Assembly (NCBI RefSeq): GCF_001279725.1 | Contig: NZ_LGDE01000026.1 | Coordinates: forward strand, 1 to 12,376 | Source of the DNA: Streptomyces sp. WM4235 | Lineage (GTDB): Bacteria > Actinomycetota > Actinomycetes > Streptomycetales > Streptomycetaceae | Reading direction: 5' to 3' | Length of the DNA: 12,376 nt | Shown here: positions 5,902 to 11,980 of the stretch, piece by piece | Layout of the letters: every line of letters starts with the position of its first letter | Position numbering within the stretch: position 1 is the stretch's first letter | Made by a program: the position numbers and the translations under genes | The notes under the pieces: model-generated | Told to the model about the DNA's origin: nothing | What the model saw: only the letters and a program-made list of their open reading frames with translations | Database searches by the model: none

Positions 5902-6381
5902 AAGACTCTCTTCAGGCGACTGACGGCCAGTTGCTGAATTCCGTCAAATGCGGGTGGACCGGCGGACCGCCCGTGCCGGGGGTTCTGCCCGGATGGTTCG
6001 CCGTGCTCGGAGATGTCGTTTTATGACCATCTGCCGCCCGCAAGTGCGATGATCGTATCACTGGGTGTGAACAGGTGATCGACCGTCAACAAGGGTCTTC
6101 TTGATGCCCATTGGCTCGATTCGATCGACCTCGCCGTACCTCGTTGAAGGGCGGGGAGCGCGCGACCCGGTGAGTGTGAGTTCGGGCGCGACTTCGGTCC
6201 GGAATCAACTATTCCGGATTCTGTCGCTCGCGATGTGGCGGCTTTCCGGTCGCGGGATCGGCGCGGTCTTCTCCGGAGGACCGAGGATCTTCGAAGAACG
6301 GGAATTCCGGGCCGAACGGGGTTCCCGCGCGGGCGGTCCTCGCCGCCGGATCGTCCACCGACCGCGACAGCGCCCCAGGAC
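5902..6381. other. 480-bp gap upstream of the conservon, no convincing gene
   Basis: The open frames here are rich in Arg, Ser and Pro, match no family and contradict each other, so I call none. The stretch is less GC-biased than its surroundings between about 6010 and 6130. Visible elements on the conservon strand are a TTGACG at 5947-5942, 41 bp before cvnA but without a good -10, and TGATACGAT at 6060-6052, an extended -10-like string without a good -35. An imperfect inverted repeat ATCACTG/CAGGTGAT (6057-6063, 6072-6079) surrounds the latter. Nearer the membrane-protein gene are the 8-bp inverted repeat at 6198-6218 and a hairpin CGGTC/GACCG around 6264-6283. It probably holds the conservon promoter and the end of the upstream transcript. 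Confidence 0.5.
6198..6218. repeat. Perfect 8-bp inverted repeat, candidate operator or terminator
   Basis: TCCGGAAT (6198-6205) and ATTCCGGA (6211-6218) are exact reverse complements around the 5-nt spacer CAACT. It lies between the small membrane-protein gene and cvnA, both transcribed leftward. The short AT-containing arms and 21-bp span suit a dimeric regulator site as well as a weak terminator; no T-tract follows in either direction. Confidence 0.4.
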
Positions 6382-6642
6382 TCAGGTTCGGCGGCCCCGG
6401 CCGACGGCGAAGGCGACGAGCACTCCGGCCAGGGCGGCCCACAGGACGCCCTCACCACCCGCCTGGATCCAGCCGACGAGGCCGAGGAGGACCGCGGTGC
6501 ACACCCCCGCCGCGAGGGCCCGGGCATCACGGAGGAAGGTCCACTGGACGCGGCCCGCGCCGGGTTCCCTCAGCTCGGCGACGGCGGTCTTGACGACGAG
6601 TGCGGCCACCACGATCGCGACCACCACGAGGGTTGTCTCCAC
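6382..6642 (-). CDS. Small integral membrane protein, unknown function
   Basis: An 86-residue protein that is mostly membrane helix. Segments are about 4-20 (rich in Val/Ala), 43-60 (GVCTAVLLGLVGWIQAGG) and 65-80, with a short charged loop containing 'ELREPGAGRVQWTFLRDAR' between the first two and a basic GRGRRT end. The first helix has little charge before it, so it may serve as a signal anchor. The GTG at 6642 lies 75 bp downstream of the glycosyltransferase stop on the same strand and is probably co-transcribed with it. I do not recognise a family. Codon use (high G/C at third positions) supports real coding. Confidence 0.65.
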   Translation of the reverse strand: METTLVVVAIVVAALVVKTAVAELREPGAGRVQWTFLRDARALAAGVCTAVLLGLVGWIQAGGEGVLWAALAGVLVAFAVGRGRRT

Positions 6643-6720
6643 TCAGGCTCCCGAAGTCGGTTCCGCCCCGCCGGCCAGCCGGGGATCGGAAGCGCCGATG
6701 GAGGTCAGGGGTTCCGTCAC
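6643..6720 (-). CDS. Possible 25-residue coupled ORF between two membrane-protein genes
   Basis: A GTG at 6720 overlaps the glycosyltransferase stop as GTGA and opens a 25-codon frame that ends with TGA at 6645-6643, directly before the GTG start of the small membrane protein. The peptide is soluble-looking with no recognisable motif. Exact abutment on both sides would couple translation across the gap. Chance is a serious alternative at this GC content, and it could also be the frame-shifted remnant of a longer tail of the glycosyltransferase. Confidence 0.2.
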   Translation of the reverse strand: MTEPLTSIGASDPRLAGGAEPTSGA

Positions 6721-8141
6721 GGCCGGCGCCGACCGTCTCCTCCTCGTACAGGTGACGGTAGACCCTGTCCCGCCGCGGCAGAAGTACGGCGCCGCAGCAG
6801 GGTGACGGCGAGGACCAGGGCGACCGCGGCGCCGTAGGCGACGTTGCTCAGCGCCGCCGCGTGGCCGAAGACCGGGGCCAGTACGTAGACGGCGGCGCCC
6901 GCGAGCGCCACGCCGAGCCATTCCCAGCGACCGTCCAGGGCCACGAGGGCGATCAGCAGCAGGGCGTACCAGGAGTACCCGGGAGTGAGGAGCGCGAAGG
7001 ACCAGCCGACGACCGTCAGCGCCCCGCTCCAGGGCCGCCGAGGGTCCCCGCGCCACATCACGTGGACGCACACACCCGCCACGGCCACGAGCAGCACGGG
7101 CAACGCCCAGCCGTCGGGCAGTACCAGCCGCAGCAGCGAGTACCGGGACCCGGACGCCGGGTCCTCGTAACCCTCCTCCTGCACGTAGCCGCCGAGGTAG
7201 CCGAGGACGGAGCCGTGCGAGAGGAGGAGGTACGGCAGGTAGGAGAGGGCGGTGAAGGCCGCTGCGGGCAGGAGCACCACGGCCGCGTCCCGGATCCGGC
7301 GAACGCCCGACAGCGCGCCGGGCAGAACGATCGCGGGCAGCAACTTGGTGGCGACGGCGGCGCCCAGCAGCACCCCGCCGCCGGCCCGCCGCCCCGCCGC
7401 CCGGGAGGCGACGAGGCCGAGGCCGACGACCGCGAGGAGCGTGCCCAGCACGTCGACGTGCGCGTTGTTCACGGCCTCGACGGCCACGGCCGGACACCAG
7501 GCCCAGTACGCGGCCCGACGGAGGTCGCCGCCCCCGCGCCGCAGGATCGCGAGCAGCGCGCCGGTCACGCCGAGGGAGATCAGGGCGCCGCCGACCTGGA
7601 AGGCCTTGTGCCGGGCCCCCTGTGGCGACAACCGGTCGACGGCCAGGAAGTACGCCTCGGCGACGGGCGGGTAGATGGTGTGGACGCCCGGCCGGTTGAT
7701 GCGCGTGCAGTGGGGCGCGGCGCCCGCGTGGGGGAGGGGGACGAGGTCCGGCCCGGTGCAGGCGGCCCCCGTGGGGAAGAGCCACGGGTCGCGCAGCCGC
7801 GCGAGCGCCGGATCCCGCGGCGCGTGGTCGTACGGCGAGATCCCGGCGGACTGGACGCGGCCGTCCCACGCGTAACGGTACGAGTCGGTACTCGTCCGGG
7901 GCGCCGCGACCAGCCCGGTCACGGTGACGGCGACCGCCCCGGCGAGGACCAGCGGCACCACGTGGTCGGCCCGGACCCGGCGCAGCGCCACCAGGGCGGC
8001 CGCGAACAACAGCCAGCAGACGGCGTACCGGGCGAACAGGCCGACGGGGTCGGTGAAGACACCGTCGTACCGCACGGTGAGGACGAGCGCCGTCACGAGG
8101 GCGGCGAGGGCGGCGGAGGCGAGGGCGGTACGCGGGTTCAC
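6717..8141 (-). CDS. GT87-like polytopic membrane glycosyltransferase (GT-C fold)
   Basis: A protein of about 474 residues with some ten or more hydrophobic segments, of the GT87/DUF2029 type. Such enzymes use polyprenyl-phosphate sugars (usually mannose) on the outer side of the membrane to extend lipomannan-like or other surface glycans. The signature is the first outer loop, TDSYRYAWDGRVQSAGISPY (85-104), with the acidic and aromatic residues of the GT-C active site, followed by RINRPGVHTIYPPVAEAYF (147-165). The start is uncertain: GTG at 8141 leads straight into the first helix but has a poor Shine-Dalgarno; an ATG at 8258 would add 39 residues whose third-codon positions are AT-richer than the rest, would run through the repeated regulatory motif, and would overlap the divergent ATG. 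I prefer 8141. Donor and acceptor are unknown. Confidence 0.8.
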   Translation of the reverse strand: MNPRTALASAALAALVTALVLTVRYDGVFTDPVGLFARYAVCWLLFAAALVALRRVRADHVVPLVLAGAVAVTVTGLVAAPRTSTDSYRYAWDGRVQSAGISPYDHAPRDPALARLRDPWLFPTGAACTGPDLVPLPHAGAAPHCTRINRPGVHTIYPPVAEAYFLAVDRLSPQGARHKAFQVGGALISLGVTGALLAILRRGGGDLRRAAYWAWCPAVAVEAVNNAHVDVLGTLLAVVGLGLVASRAAGRRAGGGVLLGAAVATKLLPAIVLPGALSGVRRIRDAAVVLLPAAAFTALSYLPYLLLSHGSVLGYLGGYVQEEGYEDPASGSRYSLLRLVLPDGWALPVLLVAVAGVCVHVMWRGDPRRPWSGALTVVGWSFALLTPGYSWYALLLIALVALDGRWEWLGVALAGAAVYVLAPVFGHAAALSNVAYGAAVALVLAVTLLRRRTSAAAGQGLPSPVRGGDGRRRP

Positions 8142-8193
8142 AAGGCGCAAGCGTTCCAGGAAGGGCCCCTCCGGCGGACCCCGACGCCCCTGA

Positions 8194-8222
8194 CGTCCGC
8201 GTTTCGTAAGGTGTTCAAGCCG
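8194..8222 (+). promoter_or_regulatory. Repeated regulatory motif upstream of the molybdopterin oxidoreductase
   Basis: The core CGTCCGCGTTTCGTAAGGT (8194-8212) is identical to a sequence on the - strand at 11920-11902. After it the copies share nTTnAAnC. TTCGTAAG and TTCAAG begin 11 bp apart (8203 and 8214), as in tandem half-sites of OmpR/PhoB-type regulators. The core ends 44 nt before the ATG at 8257. TAAGGT (8207-8212) could also serve as a -10 box (TANNNT). Exact 19-nt identity at two promoters of one neighbourhood is hard to explain by chance. Confidence 0.65.
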
Positions 8223-8256
8223 CTCGCGCCCATGGCCGCGGGGGTGTGATGGAGAC

Positions 8257-9399
8257 ATGCGTTTCACTCTGCCCCCGGGCCCGCCGATCACCTTCAAGGC
8301 GCGGCTCCACGACGCCCGCACCGCGACCGCGATCGGCCGTTGGCTGGCCCTGACCTTCCTCGTCTGCTTCACGACCGGTGTGCTGAGCCACTTCCTCCAA
8401 CATCCGCCGGGGTGGCTCGCGGACCATCTGCCGAGCCGCCCGTACTGGGGCTATCGGCTGACCCAGGGCCTGCACGTGGTCTCGGGCATCGCCGCGATCC
8501 CGCTGCTGCTCGCGAAACTGTGGGCGGTGTACCCGCGCCTGTTCGCCTGGCCGCCGGTGCGGTCCGTGTCGCACGCGCTGGAGCGCCTGTCGGTGGCGGT
8601 ACTGGTCGCGGCCGCCCTGTTCCAGCTCTTCACCGGCCTGTTGAACACGTTCCAGTGGTACCCGTGGCCGTTCAACTTCGTGCCCGTCCACTACGCCGTC
8701 GCCTGGGTCGTCATGGGCGCCCTGCTGCTGCACATCGCGGTGCAATGGCCGCGGATCCGGGACCACTTCACCCTCGATTCCCCCGGCACCCTGTCCCTGC
8801 CCGAGGCCGACGGACCGAACCGGCGCCAACTGCTGGTCGGGGTGGCCGCCGCGGTGGGAGCGGTTACGGTGACCACCGCCGGGCAGTCGGTGACCGCGCT
8901 CGGCCGCCTGGCGCTGTTCGCCCCGCGCAGCCCCGCGTACGGAGTCCAGGGACTGCCGGTGAACCGTACGGCCGCCGCCGCGCGCGTCACCGAGGCCTCG
9001 CTCGTCGACTGGCACCTGACCGTCCACGGACCCCGCCCGTTCACCCTGACCCTGGAGGAACTCAACGCCCTGCCGCAGCACGAGGTGACGCTGCCCATCG
9101 CGTGCGTCGAGGGATGGAGCAAGTCGGCCCGCTGGACCGGGGTACGCGTCCGCGACCTGCTGGAACGGGCGGGAGGCGGCCCCGGCTCGCGCGCCCGGGT
9201 GGTGTCGCTGGAGGCGGCCGGCGCCTACCGGGTCATGGACATGGGACGCCTGTACGCGCAGGACCCCCTCACCTTGCTCGCCCTGCGACTGGGCGGCGAG
9301 GTGCTCTCCCTGGACCACGGCTATCCCGCCCGGATCATCGCCCCCAACCGGCCGGGGGTCCTGCAGACCAAATGGGTCGGCCGACTGGAGGTCGTGTGA
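8257..9399 (+). CDS. Membrane-anchored molybdopterin-dependent oxidoreductase (sulfite-oxidase/YedY-like)
   Basis: A 380-residue fusion. The N-terminal half has four helices (about 28-46, 70-90, 110-130, 145-163) with His45, His73, His145 and His159 in or near them, resembling a small cytochrome b that could bind haem. A fifth hydrophobic segment (191-209) follows an Arg-Arg pair. The C-terminal half (about 210-380) is an oxidoreductase molybdopterin-binding domain: VDWHLTVHG (250-258), LPIACVEGWSKSARWTG (279-295) with Cys283 as the expected molybdenum ligand, and DHGYPARIIAPNRPG (353-367). It should pass electrons between the quinone pool and an extracytoplasmic substrate; YedY homologues reduce oxidised methionine, but the substrate here is unknown. 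The ATG has only GGAG three bases upstream. The next gene overlaps by one base. Confidence 0.88.
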   Translation: MRFTLPPGPPITFKARLHDARTATAIGRWLALTFLVCFTTGVLSHFLQHPPGWLADHLPSRPYWGYRLTQGLHVVSGIAAIPLLLAKLWAVYPRLFAWPPVRSVSHALERLSVAVLVAAALFQLFTGLLNTFQWYPWPFNFVPVHYAVAWVVMGALLLHIAVQWPRIRDHFTLDSPGTLSLPEADGPNRRQLLVGVAAAVGAVTVTTAGQSVTALGRLALFAPRSPAYGVQGLPVNRTAAAARVTEASLVDWHLTVHGPRPFTLTLEELNALPQHEVTLPIACVEGWSKSARWTGVRVRDLLERAGGGPGSRARVVSLEAAGAYRVMDMGRLYAQDPLTLLALRLGGEVLSLDHGYPARIIAPNRPGVLQTKWVGRLEVV

Positions 9400-9803
9400 T
9401 GAGGTCCCGATACGTGCTGGGAGCCCTCGGACTCGCGTTGACGGCCTGGGGCGGGCTGCTCCTGGTCCGGCAACCCGAACCCTGGCGGATCGCCCTGTGG
9501 CTCGCGGGCGCCGTCGTGGTGCACGACGGGTTCCTCGCCCCGCTCGTGATGGCGGTCGCCGCCCTGACCGCGGCGGTCGGACTCCGCCTGCGGGGCGTCC
9601 CGCGCGCCGCCCTGATCGTCGCGGGTTCCCTCACCGCCATCGCCCTGCCCCCGCTGCTGCGCCCCGGGGCCGTCGCCAACGCGACCGTCCTGCCACTGGA
9701 CTACCTGCGCAACTGGCTGCTGACCATGGCGGCGATCACCGTGCTCACCCTCCTGTACACGGGCACGCGCGCCGCCCTGCGCCGGACGGCCCGCCGGCAC
9801 TGA
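9399..9803 (+). CDS. Four-helix membrane protein coupled to the molybdoenzyme
   Basis: A 134-residue hydrophobic protein with helices at about 5-22, 28-62 (one long or two short), 67-87 and 105-125, a conserved-looking VVHDGFLAPLVM (44-55) and a basic tail RRTARRH. The ATG at 9399 shares its A with the preceding stop (TGATG) and has GGAGG seven bases upstream inside the molybdoenzyme gene, so the two are translationally coupled and probably work together in the membrane. The same frame is open upstream, but that part is a shadow of the oxidoreductase. No named family is recognised. Confidence 0.85.
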   Translation: MRSRYVLGALGLALTAWGGLLLVRQPEPWRIALWLAGAVVVHDGFLAPLVMAVAALTAAVGLRLRGVPRAALIVAGSLTAIALPPLLRPGAVANATVLPLDYLRNWLLTMAAITVLTLLYTGTRAALRRTARRH

Positions 9804-9812
9804 ACGCACCGA

Positions 9813-9855
9813 AGCCGCCCTCCGGCCGCAAGAACGTTCCGGCCGGAGGGCGGCT
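9813..9855. terminator. Bidirectional terminator between convergent operons
   Basis: A perfect 16-bp GC-rich inverted repeat (9813-9828 with 9840-9855; arm AGCCGCCCTCCGGCCG) encloses an 11-nt loop that itself contains the palindrome GAACGTTC (9832-9839). It begins 9 nt after the stop of the + strand membrane-protein gene and ends 15 nt after the stop of the - strand methyltransferase gene, the expected place for a shared terminator. There is no T-tract, as is common in Streptomyces. Confidence 0.9.
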
Positions 9856-9870
9856 GTCCGGTGGGTGCGG

Positions 9871-10527
9871 TCAGCGGCCCAGGTGCACGAAGTGCCGGCC
9901 CGCCGACTGCCAGGTGCCCGCCGGGCTCCAGCCCGCACCCTCCGCCGCCGCGCACAGGGCGCGGGTACCGAGCCTGGCCCACCGGAAGGGCGCCCCCCGC
10001 CCGCCGTGTCCGTCGTCGACGTGGACCTCGACGCGTTCGTCCACGTCGGCGCCGACCACCTCGACGAACAGGGCCCCGTCGGGAGCCGTGAGTTCGGCCG
10101 CGCGACGCAACAGGGCCGAGGGGTCGCCGCCGATCCCGATGTTGCCGTCGATGAGCAGCACCGCCCCCCAGCGACCCTCGCGTGGCAGCGGGTCGAACAC
10201 CGACCGGCACAGGGCGCTGCCGCCCGCCCGCACGGTGCGCTCCACGGCGGCCGGCGTGACGTCCACGCCGAGCGCCGTGTGACCCCTGCGGGCGAGGGCG
10301 GCGACCAGCCGGCCCGGCCCGCAGCCCACGTCGAGGACGGGGCCCCGGCAGCGGTCCAGGACGCTGTCGTCGGCGATGTCCGGTTCCGCGCACCAGCGTT
10401 CGACGTCGAGGGGCAGCAGCCAACCGTCACCGCGCCGCAGGAACAGGGGACCCTGGCCGGCGCGCAGCGCCTCGGCGTACGGGTCGGCCTGCCAGGTGCG
10501 GGCGGGTTCCAGGAGACGAACGGTCAT
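9871..10527 (-). CDS. Class I SAM-dependent methyltransferase
   Basis: A 218-residue soluble Rossmann-fold methyltransferase. SAM-binding motif I is VLDVGCGPG (64-72), motif II GVDVTPAAVE (87-96), and a motif IV region LLIDGNIGIGGDP (124-136) stands where the acceptor and cofactor meet. The acceptor is not evident. The ATG at 10527 overlaps the upstream stop as ATGA, which I prefer to the GTG at 10542, five codons earlier. It is the last gene of a three-gene operon with a GT2 glycosyltransferase and a DUF2064 protein, so a sugar or lipid carrier intermediate is a reasonable guess, but this is inference. Confidence 0.85.
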   Translation of the reverse strand: MTVRLLEPARTWQADPYAEALRAGQGPLFLRRGDGWLLPLDVERWCAEPDIADDSVLDRCRGPVLDVGCGPGRLVAALARRGHTALGVDVTPAAVERTVRAGGSALCRSVFDPLPREGRWGAVLLIDGNIGIGGDPSALLRRAAELTAPDGALFVEVVGADVDERVEVHVDDGHGGRGAPFRWARLGTRALCAAAEGAGWSPAGTWQSAGRHFVHLGR

Positions 10528-11144
10528 CGCGTCACCGCGCACAGGCCGGCGTGCAGGGCCGCGAACCGGGTGGCCGGCGCGGCTGCCGCCACGCGCGCCG
10601 CGTCCTGCGGGGTGTCCACGTCACACAACTCGGGCAGGTCCCGCACGGTCAGTCCCGCGGCGATCAGCCGCCGCCGCTGCACCGCGCCGGTGTCCGGTAC
10701 GGACATCGGGACGCCGCACAACAGGTCCGGGTCCGGATCCGCGAGCCCCAGGGCCCAGAAACCACCGTCGTCCGCCGGCCCGAACCAGGCGTCCGTGTCC
10801 GTGAAATCGAGGCCCTGCCGGAGCAGCTCCGGGGTGACCTGAGGGGTGTCCATCCCGATGAGCAGGGCCGGTCCGCCCGCCAGGTCGAAAGCCGCGGCGA
10901 GGCGGACGTCGAGGGTCCCCGCGCACTGCGGCCGGACATCGATGCCGTCCGGCAGCCAGGGGCCGGCCTCCCCGTCCAGGACCAGGATCCGCCGTCGGGC
11001 CGGGGTGGCGAGGACGGCGGCCAGGGTGTCGCGGAGCGCGGCGCACGCCAACTCGGCGGCCTGATCGGGGGTGAAGCGCGAGGTCAGACGGGTCTTCACC
11101 CGCCCGGCGACGGGCGCTTTGGCGATGACGAGGAGAGTACTCAC
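10524..11144 (-). CDS. DUF2064 / TIGR04282 nucleotide-diphospho-sugar-transferase-like protein
   Basis: A 206-residue protein of the TIGR04282 (DUF2064) family, related to GT-A nucleotidyl- and glycosyltransferases such as CofC/MobA. Family landmarks are the opening strand LLVIAKAPVAGRVKTRL (4-20), GMDTPQ (97-102), PADDGGFWALGL (123-134) and the closing DVDTPQD (175-181). The first suggests phosphate binding, and the Asp motifs metal-nucleotide binding. The family is often encoded beside a GT2 transferase (TIGR04283), and here the neighbour is such a GT2 protein. The GTG start at 11144 overlaps the GT2 stop by 4 bp. The reaction is not established; cytosolic activation of a sugar or alcohol phosphate would fit. 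Confidence 0.9.
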   Translation of the reverse strand: MSTLLVIAKAPVAGRVKTRLTSRFTPDQAAELACAALRDTLAAVLATPARRRILVLDGEAGPWLPDGIDVRPQCAGTLDVRLAAAFDLAGGPALLIGMDTPQVTPELLRQGLDFTDTDAWFGPADDGGFWALGLADPDPDLLCGVPMSVPDTGAVQRRRLIAAGLTVRDLPELCDVDTPQDAARVAAAAPATRFAALHAGLCAVTR

Positions 11145-11857
11145 GCGACGACCCCCTCACCCGGCGCGCAGCGGGCGCCGGGGGCCTCGCCCAGGACCCG
11201 CCGCATGTCGCGCACGGCCTGCCAGGTGCCCCGCCAGGTCCCGGTGACCTTGGACTTCCCCGAGCGGGGCAGGTAGGGGACGTCCGTCTCGCTCACCCGC
11301 CACCCCGCGTCGGCGGCCCGTACGACCATCTGGAGCGGGTACCCGCTGCGGCGGTCGGTCAGGGCCAGATCGAGCAGGGCCTCGCGGCGCGCGACCCGCA
11401 TCGGCCCCAGGTCGTGCAGCCGCAGGCCGGTGCGGCGGCGCAGCATCCGGGCCAGCGCGAGATTGCCGGCCCTGGCGTGGACCGGCCACGCACCGCGGCC
11501 GCTCGGTCGGCGCCGGCCGAGCAGCAGGTCCGTCTCGCCGGCGACGATCCGGGCCGCCATGGGGGCGAGCAGCCCGGGATCGAGGGAGCCGTCGCAGTCG
11601 CAGAAGCAGACCAGGTCGGCACGCGCGGCCAACAGTCCGGCGTGGCAGGCGGCCCCGAACCCGCGTCGGGGCTCGTGGACGACCGTGGCGCCGAGGGCGC
11701 GGGCGATGTCGGGGGAGCCGTCGGTGGAACCGTTGTCGACGACGATGGCCCGCCAGCCGGCGGGCACACGGGCCAGCACCCAGGGCAGGGCCTCCGCCTC
11801 GTCGAGACACGGCAGTACGAGGTCCGCGCGAGGCGGTGCACAGGCAGATTCAGTCAC
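11141..11857 (-). CDS. GT2 family glycosyltransferase (soluble, TIGR04283/DPM1-like)
   Basis: A 238-residue GT-A glycosyltransferase without membrane helices. It shows the opening strand ADLVLPCLDEAEALPWVL (11-28), VVDNGSTDGS (39-48) for the nucleotide-sugar base, RRGFGAACHAGL (64-75), and the metal-binding CDCDGSLDP (86-94) with its D-x-D. This pattern suits a dolichol/polyprenyl-phosphate sugar synthase, which would supply the donor for a GT-C enzyme like the one at 6717-8141. Two GTG starts are possible: 11857, with GGAGG directly adjacent, and 11866 (241 aa), with no Shine-Dalgarno. I prefer 11857 because the repeated upstream motif then lies 44 nt away, exactly as at the molybdoenzyme gene. 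First gene of its operon. Confidence 0.88.
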   Translation of the reverse strand: MTESACAPPRADLVLPCLDEAEALPWVLARVPAGWRAIVVDNGSTDGSPDIARALGATVVHEPRRGFGAACHAGLLAARADLVCFCDCDGSLDPGLLAPMAARIVAGETDLLLGRRRPSGRGAWPVHARAGNLALARMLRRRTGLRLHDLGPMRVARREALLDLALTDRRSGYPLQMVVRAADAGWRVSETDVPYLPRSGKSKVTGTWRGTWQAVRDMRRVLGEAPGARCAPGEGVVA

Positions 11858-11891
11858 CCTCCACACCGTAGGAACCGGACAGCCCGGAAAG

Positions 11892-11920
11892 GCGATTCAA
11901 GACCTTACGAAACGCGGACG
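11892..11920 (-). promoter_or_regulatory. Second copy of the repeated regulatory motif, upstream of the GT2 operon
   Basis: On the - strand the 19-nt core (11920-11902) is identical to 8194-8212 and is oriented toward the glycosyltransferase. TTC (11911-11909) and TTG (11900-11898) stand 11 bp apart, repeating the one-turn periodicity of the first copy. The core ends 44 nt before the GTG at 11857. It lies in the 123-bp divergent gap whose other side is the response-regulator gene (start 11981), so it could serve that promoter too. Confidence 0.65.
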
Positions 11921-11980
11921 CCGTGCCGCGTACGGACCTCCGAGGACCCCGGCCGCGGCCCGCGGTGTCACCCTTGAGGC

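Noticed and set aside
6021..6530. 169-residue - strand frame in the gap before the conservon
   Set aside because: Ser/Arg/Pro-rich, overlaps the small membrane-protein gene in a different frame, no motif, no convincing start.
6861..8249. 462-residue + strand open frame antisense to the GT-C glycosyltransferase
   Set aside because: Composition is Gly/Arg/Asp/Glu-rich without domains, whereas the - strand frame has clear membrane helices and GT-C motifs.
8142..8258. Longer N-terminus of the GT-C protein from the ATG at 8258
   Set aside because: It would overlap the divergent start codon and the regulatory motif, and its first codons use many A/T third positions; considered unlikely but not excluded.
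9321..10430. 369-residue - strand frame across the terminator region
   Set aside because: It reads through the strong terminator and across the methyltransferase in another frame, with no recognisable domain.
11971..11980. CCCTTGAGG shared with 1968-1975 near another start
   Set aside because: Too short and Shine-Dalgarno-like; no sign of a common regulatory element.
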